Assembly (NCBI GenBank): GCA_946699065.1
Contig: CAMPDV010000191.1
Coordinates: 1 to 64,000, forward strand
Reading direction: 5' to 3'
DNA from: Loxodes magnus
Lineage: Eukaryota > Ciliophora > Karyorelictea > Loxodida > Loxodidae
Length of the DNA stretch: 64,000 nucleotides
In this document: piece by piece, positions 25,700 through 40,706 of the stretch
How positions within the stretch are numbered: the first letter of the stretch is position 1
Layout of the letters: every line of letters starts with the position of its first letter
The notes under the pieces: generated by a model
Seen by the model: only the letters and a program-made list of their open reading frames with translations
Databases searched by the model: none
Told to the model about the DNA's origin: nothing
Translations under genes and position numbers: made by a program

Positions 25700-26250
25700 A
25701 ATATTCAAAGAGTAAAATGAGAAGTCGAAAATAAAGAAAAGTATTAAGACGAAAAATGTTCATAAATGTATTTTAGAAAGAATAAAGATATTTAAAAATT
25801 TCGAAATTAATCAAAAGTATATTCGAAGAGTAAAAATGAGAAGTCGAAAATAAAGAAAAGTATTAAGACGAACAATGTTCATAAATGTATTTTAGAAAGA
25901 ATAAAGATATTTAAAAATTTCGAAATTAATCAAAAGAATATTCAAAGAGTAAAAATGAGAAGTCGAAAATAAAGAAAAGTGTAAAGACGAAAAATGTTCA
26001 TAAATGTATTTTAGTAAGAATAAAGATATTTAAAAATTTCGAAATTAATCAAAAGAATATTCAAAGAGTAAAAATGAGAAGTCGAAAATAAAGAAAAGTA
26101 TTAAGACGAAAAATGTTCATAAATGTATTTTAGTAAGAATAAAGATATTTAAAACATTAATGCTTTAATCAAAAGAATATTCGAAGAGTAAAAATGAGAA
26201 GTCGAAAATAAAGAAAAGTGTAAAGACGAAAAATGTTCATAAATGTATTT

Positions 26251-27127
26251 TAGAAAGAATAAAGATATTTAAAAATTTCGAAATTAATCAAAAGAATATT
26301 CAAAGAGTAAAAATGAGAAGTCGAAAATAAAGAAAAGTATTAAGACGAACAATGTTCATAAATGTATTTAAGAAAGAATAAAGATATTTAAAAATTTCGA
26401 AATTAATCAAAAGAATATTCAAAGAGTAAAAATGAGAAGTCAAAAATAAAGAAAAGTGTAAAGACGAAAAATGTTCATAAATGTATTTTAGTAAGAATAA
26501 AGATATTTAAAAATTTCGAAATTAATCAAAAGAATATTCGAAGAGTAAAAATGAGAAGTCGAAAATAAAGAAAAGTATTAAGACGAACAATGTTCATAAA
26601 TGTATTTTAGTAAGAATAAAGATATTTAAAAATTTCGAAATTAATCAAATGAATATTCAAAGAGTAAAAATGAGAAGTCGAAAATAAAGTAAAATGTAAA
26701 GACGAAAAATGTTCATAAATGTATTTTAGTAAGAATAAAGATATTTAAAAATTTCGAAATTAATCAAAAGAATATTCAAAGAGTAAAAATGAGAAGTCGA
26801 AAATAAAGAAAAGTATTAAGACGAAAAATGTTCATAAATGTATTTTAGAGAGAATAAAGATATTTAAAAATTTCGAAGTTAATCAAAAGAATATTCAAAG
26901 AGTAAAATGAGAAGTCGAAAATAAAGAAAAGTATTAAGACGAACAATGTTCATAAATGTATTTTAGTAAAAATAAAGATATTTAAAACCTTAATACTTTA
27001 ATCAAAAGAATATTCAAAGAGTAAAAATGAGAAGTCGAAAATAAAGAAAAATGTAAAGACGAACAATGTTCATAAATGTATCTTAGAAAGAATAAAGATA
27101 TTTAAAAATTTCGAAATTAATCAAAAG
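26251..27127 (+). repeat. 877-bp block, copy 2 of the 12-unit repeat
   Basis: This block is colinear with 24,823-25,699. After it one 118-bp unit is missing relative to copy 1 (AAGTATATTCG at about 25.82 kb matches about 27.13 kb, offset 1,310). One unit is later gained back (AAAACATTAATGC at 26,151 and 27,580, offset 1,429). Confidence 0.85.
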
Positions 27128-30100
27128 TATATTCGAAGAGTAAAAATGAGAAGTCGAAAATAAAGAAAAGTATTAAGACGAACAATGTTCATAAATGTAT
27201 TTTAGAAAGAATAAAGATATTTAAAAATTTCGAAATTAATCAAAAGAATATTCAAAGAGTAAAAATGAGAAGTCGAAAATAAAGAAAAGTATTAAGACGA
27301 ACAATGTTCATAAATGTATTTTAGAAAGAATAAAGATATTTAAAAATTTCGAAATTAATCAAAAGAATATTCAAAGAGTAAAAATGAGAAGTCGAAAATA
27401 AAGAAAAGTGTAAAGACGAAAAATGTTCATAAATGTATTTTAGTAAGAATAAAGATATTTAAAAATTTCGAAATTAATCAAAAGAATATTCAAAGAGTAA
27501 AAATGAGAAGTCGAAAATAAAGAAAAGTATTAAGACGAAAAATGTTCATAAATGTATTTTAGTAAGAATAAAGATATTTAAAACATTAATGCTTTAATCA
27601 AAAGAATATTCGAAGAGTAAAAATGAGAAGTCGAAAATAAAGAAAAGTGTAAAGACGAAAAATGTTCATAAATGTATTTTAGAAAGAATAAAGATATTTA
27701 AAAATTTCGAAATTAATCAAAAGAATATTCGAAGAGTAAAAATGAGAAGTCGAAGAAAAAGAAAAGTGTAAAGACGAAAAATGTTCATAAATGTATTTTA
27801 GAAAGAATAAAGATATTTAAAAATTTCGAAATTAATCAAATGAATATTCAAAGAGTAAAAATGAGAAGTCGAAAATAAAGTAAAATGTAAAGACGAAAAA
27901 TGTTCATAAATGTATTTTAGAAAGAATAAAGATATTTAAAAATTTCGAAATTAATCAAAAGAATATTCAAAGAGTAAAAATGAGAAGTCGAAAATAAAGA
28001 AAAGTATTAAGACGAAAAATGTTCATAAATGTATTTTAGAGAGAATAAAGATATTTAAAAATTTCGAAGTTAATCAAAAGAATATTCAAAGAGTAAAATG
28101 AGAAGTCGAAAATAAAGAAAAGTATTAAGACGAACAATGTTCATAAATGTATTTTAGAAAGAATAAAGATATTTAAAAATTTCGAAATTAATCAAAAGAA
28201 TATTCGAAGAGTAAAAATGAGAAGTCGAAAATAAAGAAAAGTATTAAGACGAACAATGTTCATAAATGTATTTTGGAAAAAATAAAGATATTTAAAACCT
28301 TAATACTTTAATCAAAAGAATATTCGAAGAGTAAAAATGAGAAGTCGAAGAAAAAGAAAAGTGTAAAGACGAAAAATGTTCATAAATGTATTTTAGAAAG
28401 AATAAAGATATTTAAAAATTTCGAAATTAATCAAAAGAATATTCAAAGAGTAAAAATGAGAAGTCGAAAATAAAGAAAAGTATTAAGACGAACAATGTTC
28501 ATAAATGTATTTTAGAAAGAATAAAGATATTTAAAAATTTCAAAATTAATCAAAAGAATATTCAAAGAGTAAAAATGAGAAGTCGAAAATAAAGAAAAGT
28601 ATTAAGACGAAAAATGTTCATAAATGTATTTTAGAGAGAATAAAGATATTTAAAAATTTCGAAATTAATCAAATGAATATTCAAAGAGTAAAAATGAGAA
28701 GTCGAAAATAAAGTAAAATGTAAAGACGAAAAATGTTCATAAATGTATTTTAGTAAGAATAAAGATATTTAAAAATTTCGAAATTAATCAAAAGAATATT
28801 CAAAGAGTAAAAATGAGAAGTCGAAAATAAAGAAAAGTATTAAGACGAAAAATGTTCATAAATGTATTTTAGAGAGAATAAAGATATTTAAAAATTTCGA
28901 AGTTAATCAAAAGAATATTCAAAGAGTAAAAATGAGAAGTCGAAAATAAAGAAAAGTATTAAGACGAAAAATGTTCATAAATGTATTTTAGAAAGAATAA
29001 AGATATTTAAAAATTTCGAAATTAATCAAAAGAATATTCGAAGAGTAAAAATGAGAAGTCGAAAATAAAGAAAAGTATTAAGACGAACAATGTTCATAAA
29101 TGTATTTTGGAAAAAATAAAGATATTTAAAACCTTAATACTTTAATCAAAAGAATATTCGAAGAGTAAAAATGAGAAGTCGAAAATAAAGTAAAATGTAA
29201 AGACGAAAAATGTTCATAAATGTATTTTAGAAAGAATAAAGATATTTAAAAATTTCGAAATTAATCAAAAGAATATTCAAAGAGTAAAAATGAGAAGTCG
29301 AAAATAAAGAAAAGTATTAAGACGAACAATGTTCATAAATGTATTTTAGAAAGAATAAAGATATTTAAAAATTTCGAAATTAATCAAAAGAATATTCAAA
29401 GAGCAAAAATGAGAAGTCGAAAATAAAGAAAAGTATTAAGACGAACAATGTTCATAAATGTATTTTAGAAAGAATAAAGATATTTAAAACCTTAATACTT
29501 TAATCAAAAGAATATTCAAAGAGTAAAATGAGAAGTCGAAAATAAAGAAAAGTATTAAGACGAAAAATGTTCATAAATGTATTTTGGAAAAAATAAAGAT
29601 ATTTAAAACCTTAATACTTTTATCAAAAGAATATTCGAAGAGTAAAAATGAGAAGTCGAAAATAAAGAAAAGTATTAAGACGAACAATGTTCATAAATGT
29701 ATTTTAGTAAGAATAAATATATTTAAAACCTTAATACTTTAATCAAAAGAATATTCTAAGAGTAAAAATGAGAAGTCGAAAATAAAGTAAAATGTAAAGA
29801 CGAAAAATGTTCATAAATGTATTTTAGAAAGAATAAAGATATTTAAAAATTTCGAAATTAATCAAAAGAATATTCAAAGAGTAAAAATGAGAAGTCGAAA
29901 ATAAAGAAAAGTATTAAGACGAACAATATTCATAAATGTATTTTAGTAAGAATAAAGATATTTAAAAATTTCGAAATTAATCAAAAGAATATTCGAAGAG
30001 TAAAAATGAGAAGTCGAAGAAAAAGAAAAGTGTAAAGACGAAAAATGTTCATAAATGTATTTTAGAAAGAATAAAGATATTTAAAAATTTCGAAATTAAT

Positions 30101-31584
30101 CAAAAGAATATTCGAAGAGTAAAAATGAGAAGTCGAAAATAAAGTAAAATGTAAAGACGAACAATGTTCATAAATGTATTTTAGAAAGAATAAAGATATT
30201 TAAAAATTTCGAAATTAATCAAAAGAATATTCGAAGAGTAAAAATGAGAAGTCGAAGAAAAAGAAAAGTGTAAAGACGAAAAATGTTCATAAATGTATTT
30301 TAGAAAGAATAAAGATATTTAAAAATTTCGAAATTAATCAAAAGAATATTCGAAGAGTAAAAATGAGAAGTCGAAGAAAAAGAAAAGTGTAAAGACGAAA
30401 AATGTTCATAAATGTATTTTAGAAAGAATAAAGATATTTAAAAATTTCGAAATTAATCAAAAGAATATTCAAAGAGTAAAAATGAGAAGTCGAAAATAAA
30501 GAAAAGTATTAAGACGAACAATATTCATAAATGTATTTTAGTAAGAATAAAGATATTTAAAAATTTCGAAATTAATCAAAAGAATATTCAAAGAGTAAAA
30601 ATGAGAAGTCGAAAATAAAGAAAAGTATTAAGACGAAAAATGTTCATAAATGTATTTTAGAAAGAATAAAGATATTTAAAAATTTCGAAATTAATCAAAA
30701 GAATATTCGAAGAGTAAAAATGAGAAGTCGAAAATAAAGTAAAATGTAAAGACGAACAATGTTCATAAATGTATTTTAGAAAGAATAAAGATATTTAAAA
30801 ATTTCGAAATTAATCAAAAGAATATTCGAAGAGTAAAAATGAGAAGTCGAAAATAAAGAAAAGTATTAAGACGAACAATGTTCATAAATGTATTTTAGAA
30901 AGAATAAAGATATTTAAAAATTTCGAAATTAATCAAAAGAATATTCAAAGAGTAAAAATGAGAAGTCGAAAATAAAGAAAAGTATTAAGACGAAAAATGT
31001 TCATAAATGTATTTTAGAAAGAATAAAGATATTTAAAAATTTCGAAATTAATCAAAAGAATATTCAAAGAGTAAAAATGAGAAGTCGAAAATAAAGTAAA
31101 ATGTAAAGACGAAAAATGTTCATAAATGTATTTTAGAAAGAATAAAGATATTTAAAAATTTCGAAATTAATCAAAAGAATATTCGAAGAGTAAAAATGAG
31201 AAGTCGAAAATAAAGAAAAGTATTAAGAAGAAAAATGTTCATAAATGTATTTTAGAAAGAATAAAGATATTTAAAAATTTCGAAATTAATCAAAAGAATA
31301 TTCAAAGAGTAAAAATGAGAAGTCGAAAATAAAGTAAAATGTAAAGACGAACAATGTTCATAAATGTATTTTAGAAAGAATAAAGATATTTAAAAATTTC
31401 GAAATTAATCAAAAGAATATTCGAAGAGTAAAAATGAGAAGTCGAAAATAAAGAAAAGTATTAAGACGAACAATGTTCATAAATGTATTTTAGAAAGAAT
31501 AAAATATTAAAAAATTTCGAAATTAATCAAAAGAATATTCAAAGAGTAAAAATGAGAAGTCGAAAATAAAGAAAAGTATTAAGA

Positions 31585-32755
31585 CGAAAAATGTTCATAA
31601 ATGTATTTTAGAAAGAATAAAGATATTTAAAACCTTAATACTTTAATCAAAAGAATATTCAAAGAGTAAAATGAGAAGTCGAAAATAAAGAAAAGTATTA
31701 AGACGAAAAATGTTCATAAATGTATTTTGGAAAAAATAAAGATATTTAAAACCTTAATACTTTAATCAAAAGAATATTCGAAGAGTAAAAATGAGAAGTC
31801 GAAAATAAAGAAAAGTATTAAGACGAACAATGTTCATAAATGTATTTTGGAAAAAATAAAGATATTTAAAACCTTAATACTTTAATCAAAAGAATATTCG
31901 AAGAGTAAAAATGAGAAGTCGAAAATAAAGTAAAATGTAAAGACGAAAAATGTTCATAAATGTATTTTAGAAAGAATAAAGATATTTAAAAATTTCGAAA
32001 TTAATCAAAAGAATATTCAAAGAGTAAAAATGAGAAGTCGAAAATAAAGAAAAGTATTAAGACGAACAATGTTCATAAATGTATTTTAGAAAGAATAAAG
32101 ATATTTAAAAATTTCGAAATTAATCAAAAGAATATTCGAAGAGTAAAAATGAGAAGTCGAAAATAAAGAAAAGTGTAAAGACGAAAAATGTTCATAAATG
32201 TATTTTAGAAAGAATAAAGATATTTAAAACCTTAATACTTTAATCAAAAGAATATTCAAAGAGTAAAATGAGAAGTCGAAAATAAAGAAAAGTATTAAGA
32301 CGAAAAATGTTCATAAATGTATTTTGGAAAAAATAAAGATATTTAAAACCTTAATACTTTAATCAAAAGAATATTCGAAGAGTAAAAATGAGAAGTCGAA
32401 AATAAAGAAAAGTATTAAGACGAACAATGTTCATAAATGTATTTTGGAAAAAATAAAGATATTTAAAACCTTAATACTTTAATCAAAAGAATATTCGAAG
32501 AGTAAAAATGAGAAGTCGAAAATAAAGTAAAATGTAAAGACGAAAAATGTTCATAAATGTATTTTAGAAAGAATAAAGATATTTAAAAATTTCGAAATTA
32601 ATCAAAAGAATATTCAAAGAGTAAAAATGAGAAGTCGAAAATAAAGAAAAGTATTAAGACGAACAATGTTCATAAATGTATTTTAGAAAGAATAAAGATA
32701 TTTAAAAATTTCGAAATTAATCAAAAGAATATTCGAAGAGTAAAAATGAGAAGTC
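31585..32755 (+). repeat. 597-bp five-unit block, two tandem copies
   Basis: CCTTAATACTTT units at 31,633, 31,752 and 31,872 recur at 32,230, 32,349 and 32,469, always 597 bp later. Flanking markers TTGGAAAAAATAAAG, GTAAAATG and GTATTAAG are in the same order. The two copies (31,585-32,181 and 32,182-32,755) abut, giving a small higher-order repeat. Confidence 0.88.
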
Positions 32756-35700
32756 GAAGAAAAAGAAAAGTGTAAAGACGAAAAATGTTCATAAATGTAT
32801 TTTAGAAAGAATAAAGATATTTAAAAATTTCGAAATTAATCAAAAGAATATTCAAAGAGTAAAAATGAGAAGTCGAAAATAAAGTAAAATGTAAAGACGA
32901 ACAATGTTCATAAATGTATTTTAGAAAGAATAAAGATATTTAAAAATTTCGAAATTAATCAAAAGAATATTCGAAGAGTAAAAATGAGAAGTCGAAAATA
33001 AAGAAAAGTATTAAGACGAACAATGTTCATAAATGTATTTTAGAAAGAATAAAGATATTTAAAAATTTCGAAATTAATCAAAAGAATATTCAAAGAGTAA
33101 AAATGAGAAGTCGAAAATAAAGTAAAATGTAAAGACGAAAAATGTTCATAAATGTATTTTAGAAAGAATAAAGATATTTAAAAATTTCGAAATTAATCAA
33201 AAGAATATTCGAAGAGTAAAAATGAGAAGTCGAAAATAAAGAAAAGTATTAAGACGAACAATGTTCATAAATGTATTTTAGAAAGAATAAAGATATTTAA
33301 AAATTTCGAAATTAATCAAAAGAATATTCAAAGAGTAAAAATGAGAAGTCGAAAATAAAGAAAAGTATTAAGAAGAAAAATGTTCATAAATGTATTTTAG
33401 AAAGAATAAAGATATTTAAAAATTTCGAAATTAATCAAAAGAATATTCAAAGAGTAAAAATGAGAAGTCGAAAATAAAGTAAAATGTAAAGACGAAAAAT
33501 GTTCATAAATGTATTTTAGAAAGAATAAAGATATTTAAAAATTTCGAAATTAATCAAAAGAATATTCGAAGAGTAAAAATGAGAAGTCGAAAATAAAGAA
33601 AAGTATTAAGACGAACAATGTTCATAAATGTATTTTAGTAAGAATAAAGATATTTAAAAATTTCGAAATTAATCAAAAGAATATTCAAAGAGTAAAAATG
33701 AGAAGTCGAAAATAAAGTAAAATGTAAAGACGAAAAATGTTCATAAATGTATTTTAGAGAGAATAAAGATATTTAAAAATTTCGAAATTAATCAAAAGAA
33801 TATTCAAAGAGTAAAAATGAGAAGTCGAAAATAAAGAAAAGTATTAAGACGAAAAATGTTCATAAATGTATTTTAGTAAGAATAAAGATATTTAAAAATT
33901 TCGAAATTAATCAAAAGAATATTCAAAGAGTAAAAATGAGAAGTCGAAAATAAAGTAAAATGTAAAGACGAAAAATGTTCATAAATGTATTTTAGAGAGA
34001 ATAAAGATATTTAAAAATTTCGAAATTAATCAAAAGAATATTCAAAGAGTAAAAATGAGAAGTCGAAAATAAAGAAAAGTATTAAGACGAAAAATGTTCA
34101 TAAATGTATTTTAGTAAGAATAAAGATATTTAAAAATTTCGAAATTAATCAAAAGAATATTCAAAGAGTAAAAATGAGAAGTCGAAAATAAAGAAAAGTA
34201 TTAAGACGAACAATGTTCATAAATGTATTTTAGAAAGAATAAAGATATTTAAAAATTTCGAAATTAATCAAAAGAATATTCGAAGAGTAAAAATGAGAAG
34301 TCGAAAATAAAGAAAAGTGTAAAGACGAAAAATGTTCATAAATGTATTTTAGAAAGAATAAAGATATTTAAAAATTTCGAAATTAATCAAAAGAATATTC
34401 AAAGAGTAAAAATGAGAAGTCGAAAATAAAGTAAAATGTAAAGACGAAAAATGTTCATAAATGTATTTTAGAAAGAATAAAGATATTTAAAAATTTCGAA
34501 ATTAATCAAAAGAATATTCGAAGAGTAAAAATGAGAAGTCGAAAATAAAGAAAAGTATTAAGACGAACAATGTTCATAAATGTATTTTAGAAAGAATAAA
34601 GATATTAAAAAATTTCGAAATTAATCAAAAGAATATTCAAAGAGTAAAAATGAGAAGTCGAAAATAAAGAAAAGTATTAAGACGAACAATGTTCATAAAT
34701 GTATTTTGGAAAAAATAAAGATATTTAAAAATTTCGAAATTAATCAAAAGAATATTCAAAGAGTAAAAATGAGAAGTCGAAAATAAAGTAAAATGTAAAG
34801 ACGAACAATGTTCATAAATGTATTTTAGAAAGAATAAAGATATTTAAAAATTTCGAAATTAATCAAAAGAATATTCGAAGAGTAAAAATGAGAAGTCGAA
34901 AATAAAGTAAAATGTAAAGACGAAAAATGTTCATAAATGTATTTTAGAGAGAATAAAGATATTTAAAAATTTCGAAATTAATCAAAAGAATATTCAAAGA
35001 GTAAAAATGAGAAGTCGAAAATAAAGAAAAGTATTAAGACGAAAAATGTTCATAAATGTATTTTAGAAAGAATAAAGATATTTAAAAATTTCGAAATTAA
35101 TCAAAAGAATATTCGAAGAGTAAAAATGAGAAGTCGAAAATAAAGAAAAGTGTAAAGACGAAAAATGTTCATAAATGTATTTTAGAAAGAATAAAGATAT
35201 TTAAAAATTTCGAAATTAATCAAAAGAATATTCAAAGAGTAAAAATGAGAAGTCGAAAATAAAGTAAAATGTAAAGACGAAAAATGTTCATAAATGTATT
35301 TTAGAAAGAATAAAGATATTTAAAAATTTCGAAATTAATCAAAAGAATATTCGAAGAGTAAAAATGAGAAGTCGAAAATAAAGAAAAGTATTAAGAAGAA
35401 AAATGTTCATAAATGTATTTTAGAAAGAATAAAGATATTTATAAATTTCGAAATTAATCAAAAGAATATTCAAAGAGTAAAAATGAGAAGTCGAAAATAA
35501 AGAAAAGTATTAAGACGAACAATGTTCATAAATGTATTTTAGAAAGAATAAAGATATTTAAAAATTTCGAAATTAATCAAAAGAATATTCAAAGAGTAAA
35601 AATGAGAAGTCGAAAATAAAGTAAAATGTAAAGACGAAAAATGTTCATAAATGTATTTTAGAAAGAATAAAGATATTTAAAAATTTCGAAATTAATCAAA

Positions 35701-35756
35701 AGAATATTCGAAGAGTAAAAATGAGAAGTCGAAAATAAAGAAAAGTATTAAGACGA

Positions 35757-37064
35757 ACAATGTTCATAAATGTATTTTAGAAAGAATAAAGATATTTAAA
35801 AATTTCGAAATTAATCAAAAGAATATTCAAAGAGTAAAAATGAGAAGTCGAAAATAAAGTAAAATGTAAAGACGAAAAATGTTCATAAATGTATTTTAGA
35901 AAGAATAAAGATATTTAAAAATTTCGAAATTAATCAAAAGAATATTCAAAGAGTAAAAATGAGAAGTCGAAAATAAAGAAAAGTATTAAGACGAACAATG
36001 TTCATAAATGTATTTTAGAAAGAATAAAGATATTTAAAAATTTCGAAATTAATCAAAAGAATATTCGAAGAGTAAAAATGAGAAGTCGAAAATAAAGTAA
36101 AATGTAAAGACGAACAATGTTCATAAATGTATTTTAGAAAGAATAAAGATATTAAAAAATTTCGAAATTAATCAAAAGAATATTCAAAGAGTAAAAATGA
36201 GAAGTCGAAAATAAAGAAAAGTATTAAGACGAACAATGTTCATAAATGTATTTTAGAAAGAATAAAGATATTTAAAAATTTCGAAATTAATCAAAAGAAT
36301 ATTCAAAGAGTAAAAATGAGAAGTCGAAAATAAAGAAAAGTATTAAGACGAAAAATGTTCATAAATGTATTTTAGAAAGAATAAAGATATTTAAAAATTT
36401 CGAAATTAATCAAAAGAATATTCAAAGAGTAAAAATGAGAAGTCGAAAATAAAGTAAAATGTAAAGACGAAAAATGTTCATAAATGTATTTTAGAAAGAA
36501 TAAAGATATTTAAAAATTTCGAAATTAATCAAAAGAATATTCAAAGAGTAAAAATGAGAAGTCGAAAATAAAGAAAAGTATTAAGACGAACAATGTTCAT
36601 AAATGTATTTTAGAAAGAATAAAGATATTTAAAAATTTCGAAATTAATCAAAAGAATATTCGAAGAGTAAAAATGAGAAGTCGAAAATAAAGTAAAATGT
36701 AAAGACGAACAATGTTCATAAATGTATTTTAGAAAGAATAAAGATATTAAAAAATTTCGAAATTAATCAAAAGAATATTCAAAGAGTAAAAATGAGAAGT
36801 CGAAAATAAAGAAAAGTATTAAGACGAACAATGTTCATAAATGTATTTTAGAAAGAATAAAGATATTTAAAAATTTCGAAATTAATCAAAAGAATATTCA
36901 AAGAGTAAAAATGAGAAGTCGAAAATAAAGAAAAGTATTAAGACGAAAAATGTTCATAAATGTATTTTAGAAAGAATAAAGATATTTAAAAATTTCGAAA
37001 TTAATCAAAAGAATATTCAAAGAGTAAAAATGAGAAGTCGAAAATAAAGTAAAATGTAAAGACG
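35757..37064 (+). repeat. 595-bp five-unit block, two copies plus start of a third
   Basis: The GATATTAAAAAATTTCG variant (one base changed in GATATTTAAAAATTT) lies at about 36,146 and 36,741, 595 bp apart. The surrounding sequence of 35,757-36,351 is repeated at 36,352-36,946. The same variant pair recurs near 40,315 and 40,910, again 595 bp apart, so this five-unit block was later carried along inside a larger duplication. Confidence 0.85.
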
Positions 37065-37849
37065 AACAATGTTCATAAATGTATTTTAGAAAGAATAAAG
37101 ATATTTAAAAATTTCGAAATTAATCAAAAGAATATTCGAAGAGTAAAAATGAGAAGTCGAAAATAAAGAAAAGTATTAAGACGAACAATGTTCATAAATG
37201 TATTTTAGAAAGAATAAAATATTAAAAAATTTCGAAATTAATCAAAAGAATATTCAAAGAGTAAAAATGAGAAGTCGAAAATAAAGTAAAATGTAAAGAC
37301 GAAAAATGTTCATAAATGTATTTTAGAAAGAATAAAGATATTTAAAAATTTCGAAATTAATCAAAAGAATATTCGAAGAGTAAAAATGAGAAGTCGAAAA
37401 TAAAGAAAAGTGTAAAGACGAAAAATGTTCATAAATGTATTTTAGAAAGAATAAAGATATTTAAAAATTTCGAAATTAATCAAAAGAATATTCAAAGAGT
37501 AAAAATGAGAAGTCGAAAATAAAGTAAAATGTAAAGACGAAAAATGTTCATAAATGTATTTTAGAAAGAATAAAGATATTTAAAAATTTCGAAATTAATC
37601 AAAAGAATATTCGAAGAGTAAAAATGAGAAGTCGAAAATAAAGAAAAGTATTAAGACGAACAATGTTCATAAATGTATTTTAGAAAGAATAAAGATATTT
37701 AAAACCTTAATACTTTAATCAAAAGAATATTCAAAGAGTAAAATGAGAAGTCGAAAATAAAGAAAAGTATTAAGACGAAAAATGTTCATAAATGTATTTT
37801 AGAAAGAATAAAGATATTTAAAAATTTCGAAATTAATCAAAAGAATATT

Positions 37850-39040
37850 CAAAGAGTAAAAATGAGAAGTCGAAAATAAAGAAAAGTATTAAGACGAACA
37901 ATGTTCATAAATGTATTTTAGAAAGAATAAAGATATTTAAAAATTTCGAAATTAATCAAAAGAATATTCAAAGAGTAAAAATGAGAAGTCGAAAATAAAG
38001 TAAAATGTAAAGACGAACAATGTTCATAAATGTATTTTGGAAAAAATAAAGATATTTAAAAATTTCGAAATTAATCAAAAGAATATTCAAAGAGTAAAAA
38101 TGAGAAGTCGAAAATAAAGTAAAATGTAAAGACGAAAAATGTTCATAAATGTATTTTAGAAAGAATAAAGATATTTGAAAATTTCGAAATTAATCAAAAG
38201 AATATTCAAAGAGTAAAAATGAGAAGTCGAAAATAAAGAAAAGTATTAAGACGAACAATGTTCATAAATGTATTTTAGAAAGAATAAAGATATTTAAAAA
38301 TTTCGAAATTAATCAAAAGAATATTCAAAGAGTAAAAATGAGAAGTCGAAAATAAAGTAAAATGTAAAGACGAAAAATGTTCATAAATGTATTTTAGAAA
38401 GAATAAAGATATTTAAAAATTTCGAAATTAATCAAAAGAATATTCAAAGAGTAAAAATGAGAAGTCGAAAATAAAGAAAAGTATTAAGACGAACAATGTT
38501 CATAAATGTATTTTAGAAAGAATAAAGATATTTAAAAATTTCGAAATTAATCAAAAGAATATTCGAAGAGTAAAAATGAGAAGTCGAAAATAAAGTAAAA
38601 TGTAAAGACGAACAATGTTCATAAATGTATTTTAGAAAGAATAAAGATATTAAAAAATTTCGAAATTAATCAAAAGAATATTCAAAGAGTAAAAATGAGA
38701 AGTCGAAAATAAAGAAAAGTATTAAGACGAACAATGTTCATAAATGTATTTTAGAAAGAATAAAGATATTTAAAAATTTCGAAATTAATCAAAAGAATAT
38801 TCAAAGAGTAAAAATGAGAAGTCGAAAATAAAGAAAAGTATTAAGACGAAAAATGTTCATAAATGTATTTTAGAAAGAATAAAGATATTTAAAAATTTCG
38901 AAATTAATCAAAAGAATATTCAAAGAGTAAAAATGAGAAGTCGAAAATAAAGTAAAATGTAAAGACGAAAAATGTTCATAAATGTATTTTAGAAAGAATA
39001 AAGATATTTAAAAATTTCGAAATTAATCAAAAGAATATTC
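37850..39040 (+). repeat. 1.19-kb block, copy 1 of a 1,666-bp (14-unit) higher-order repeat
   Basis: TTTTGGAAAAAATAAAG (38,035 and 39,701), the rare ATATTTGAAAATTTCG (its TTG at 38,175 and 39,841) and ATTAAAAAAT (38,649 and 40,315) all recur at 1,666 bp, which is 14 x 119. The match is near exact to about 39.04 kb and continues with a few mismatches to about 39.4 kb. Confidence 0.88.
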
Positions 39041-39515
39041 GAAGAGTAAAAATGAGAAGTCGAAAATAAAGTAAAGTATTAAGACGAACAATGTTCATAA
39101 ATGTATTTTAGAAAGAATAAAGATATTTAAAAATTTCGAAATTAATCAAAAGAATATTCGAAGAGTAAAAATGAGAAGTCGAAAATAAAGTAAAATGTAA
39201 AGACGAACAATGTTCATAAATGTATTTTAGAAAGAATAAAGATATTTAAAAATTTCGAAATTAATCAAAAGAATATTCAAAGAGTAAAAATGAGAAGTCG
39301 AAAATAAAGAAAAGTATTAAGACGAACAATGTTCATAAATGTATTTTAGAAAGAATAAAGATATTTAAAAATTTCGAAATTAATCAAAAGAATATTCAAA
39401 GAGTAAAAATGAGAAGTCGAAAATAAAGTAAAATGTAAAGACGAAAAATGTTCATAATTTTATTTTAGTAAGAATAAAGATATTTAAAAATTTCGAAATT
39501 AATCAAAAGAATATT

Positions 39516-40706
39516 CGAAGAGTAAAAATGAGAAGTCGAAAATAAAGAAAAGTATTAAGACGAACAATGTTCATAAATGTATTTTAGAAAGAATAAAGAT
39601 ATTTAAAAATTTCGAAATTAATCAAAAGAATATTCAAAGAGTAAAAATGAGAAGTCGAAAATAAAGTAAAATGTAAAGACGAACAATGTTCATAAATGTA
39701 TTTTGGAAAAAATAAAGATATTTAAAAATTTCGAAATTAATCAAAAGAATATTCAAAGAGTAAAAATGAGAAGTCGAAAATAAAGTAAAATGTAAAGACG
39801 AAAAATGTTCATAAATGTATTTTAGAAAGAATAAAGATATTTGAAAATTTCGAAATTAATCAAAAGAATATTCAAAGAGTAAAAATGAGAAGTCGAAAAT
39901 AAAGAAAAGTATTAAGACGAACAATGTTCATAAATGTATTTTAGAAAGAATAAAGATATTTAAAAATTTCGAAATTAATCAAAAGAATATTCAAAGAGTA
40001 AAAATGAGAAGTCGAAAATAAAGTAAAATGTAAAGACGAAAAATGTTCATAAATGTATTTTAGAAAGAATAAAGATATTTAAAAATTTCGAAATTAATCA
40101 AAAGAATATTCAAAGAGTAAAAATGAGAAGTCGAAAATAAAGAAAAGTATTAAGACGAACAATGTTCATAAATGTATTTTAGAAAGAATAAAGATATTTA
40201 AAAATTTCGAAATTAATCAAAAGAATATTCGAAGAGTAAAAATGAGAAGTCGAAAATAAAGTAAAATGTAAAGACGAACAATGTTCATAAATGTATTTTA
40301 GAAAGAATAAAGATATTAAAAAATTTCGAAATTAATCAAAAGAATATTCAAAGAGTAAAAATGAGAAGTCGAAAATAAAGAAAAGTATTAAGACGAACAA
40401 TGTTCATAAATGTATTTTAGAAAGAATAAAGATATTTAAAAATTTCGAAATTAATCAAAAGAATATTCAAAGAGTAAAAATGAGAAGTCGAAAATAAAGA
40501 AAAGTATTAAGACGAAAAATGTTCATAAATGTATTTTAGAAAGAATAAAGATATTTAAAAATTTCGAAATTAATCAAAAGAATATTCAAAGAGTAAAAAT
40601 GAGAAGTCGAAAATAAAGTAAAATGTAAAGACGAAAAATGTTCATAAATGTATTTTAGAAAGAATAAAGATATTTAAAAATTTCGAAATTAATCAAAAGA
40701 ATATTC
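39516..40706 (+). repeat. 1.19-kb block, copy 2 of the 14-unit higher-order repeat
   Basis: This block is colinear with 37,850-39,040. The two copies together show that the homogenised core is organised, at least locally, into a 14-unit higher-order repeat rather than simple monomers. Confidence 0.88.
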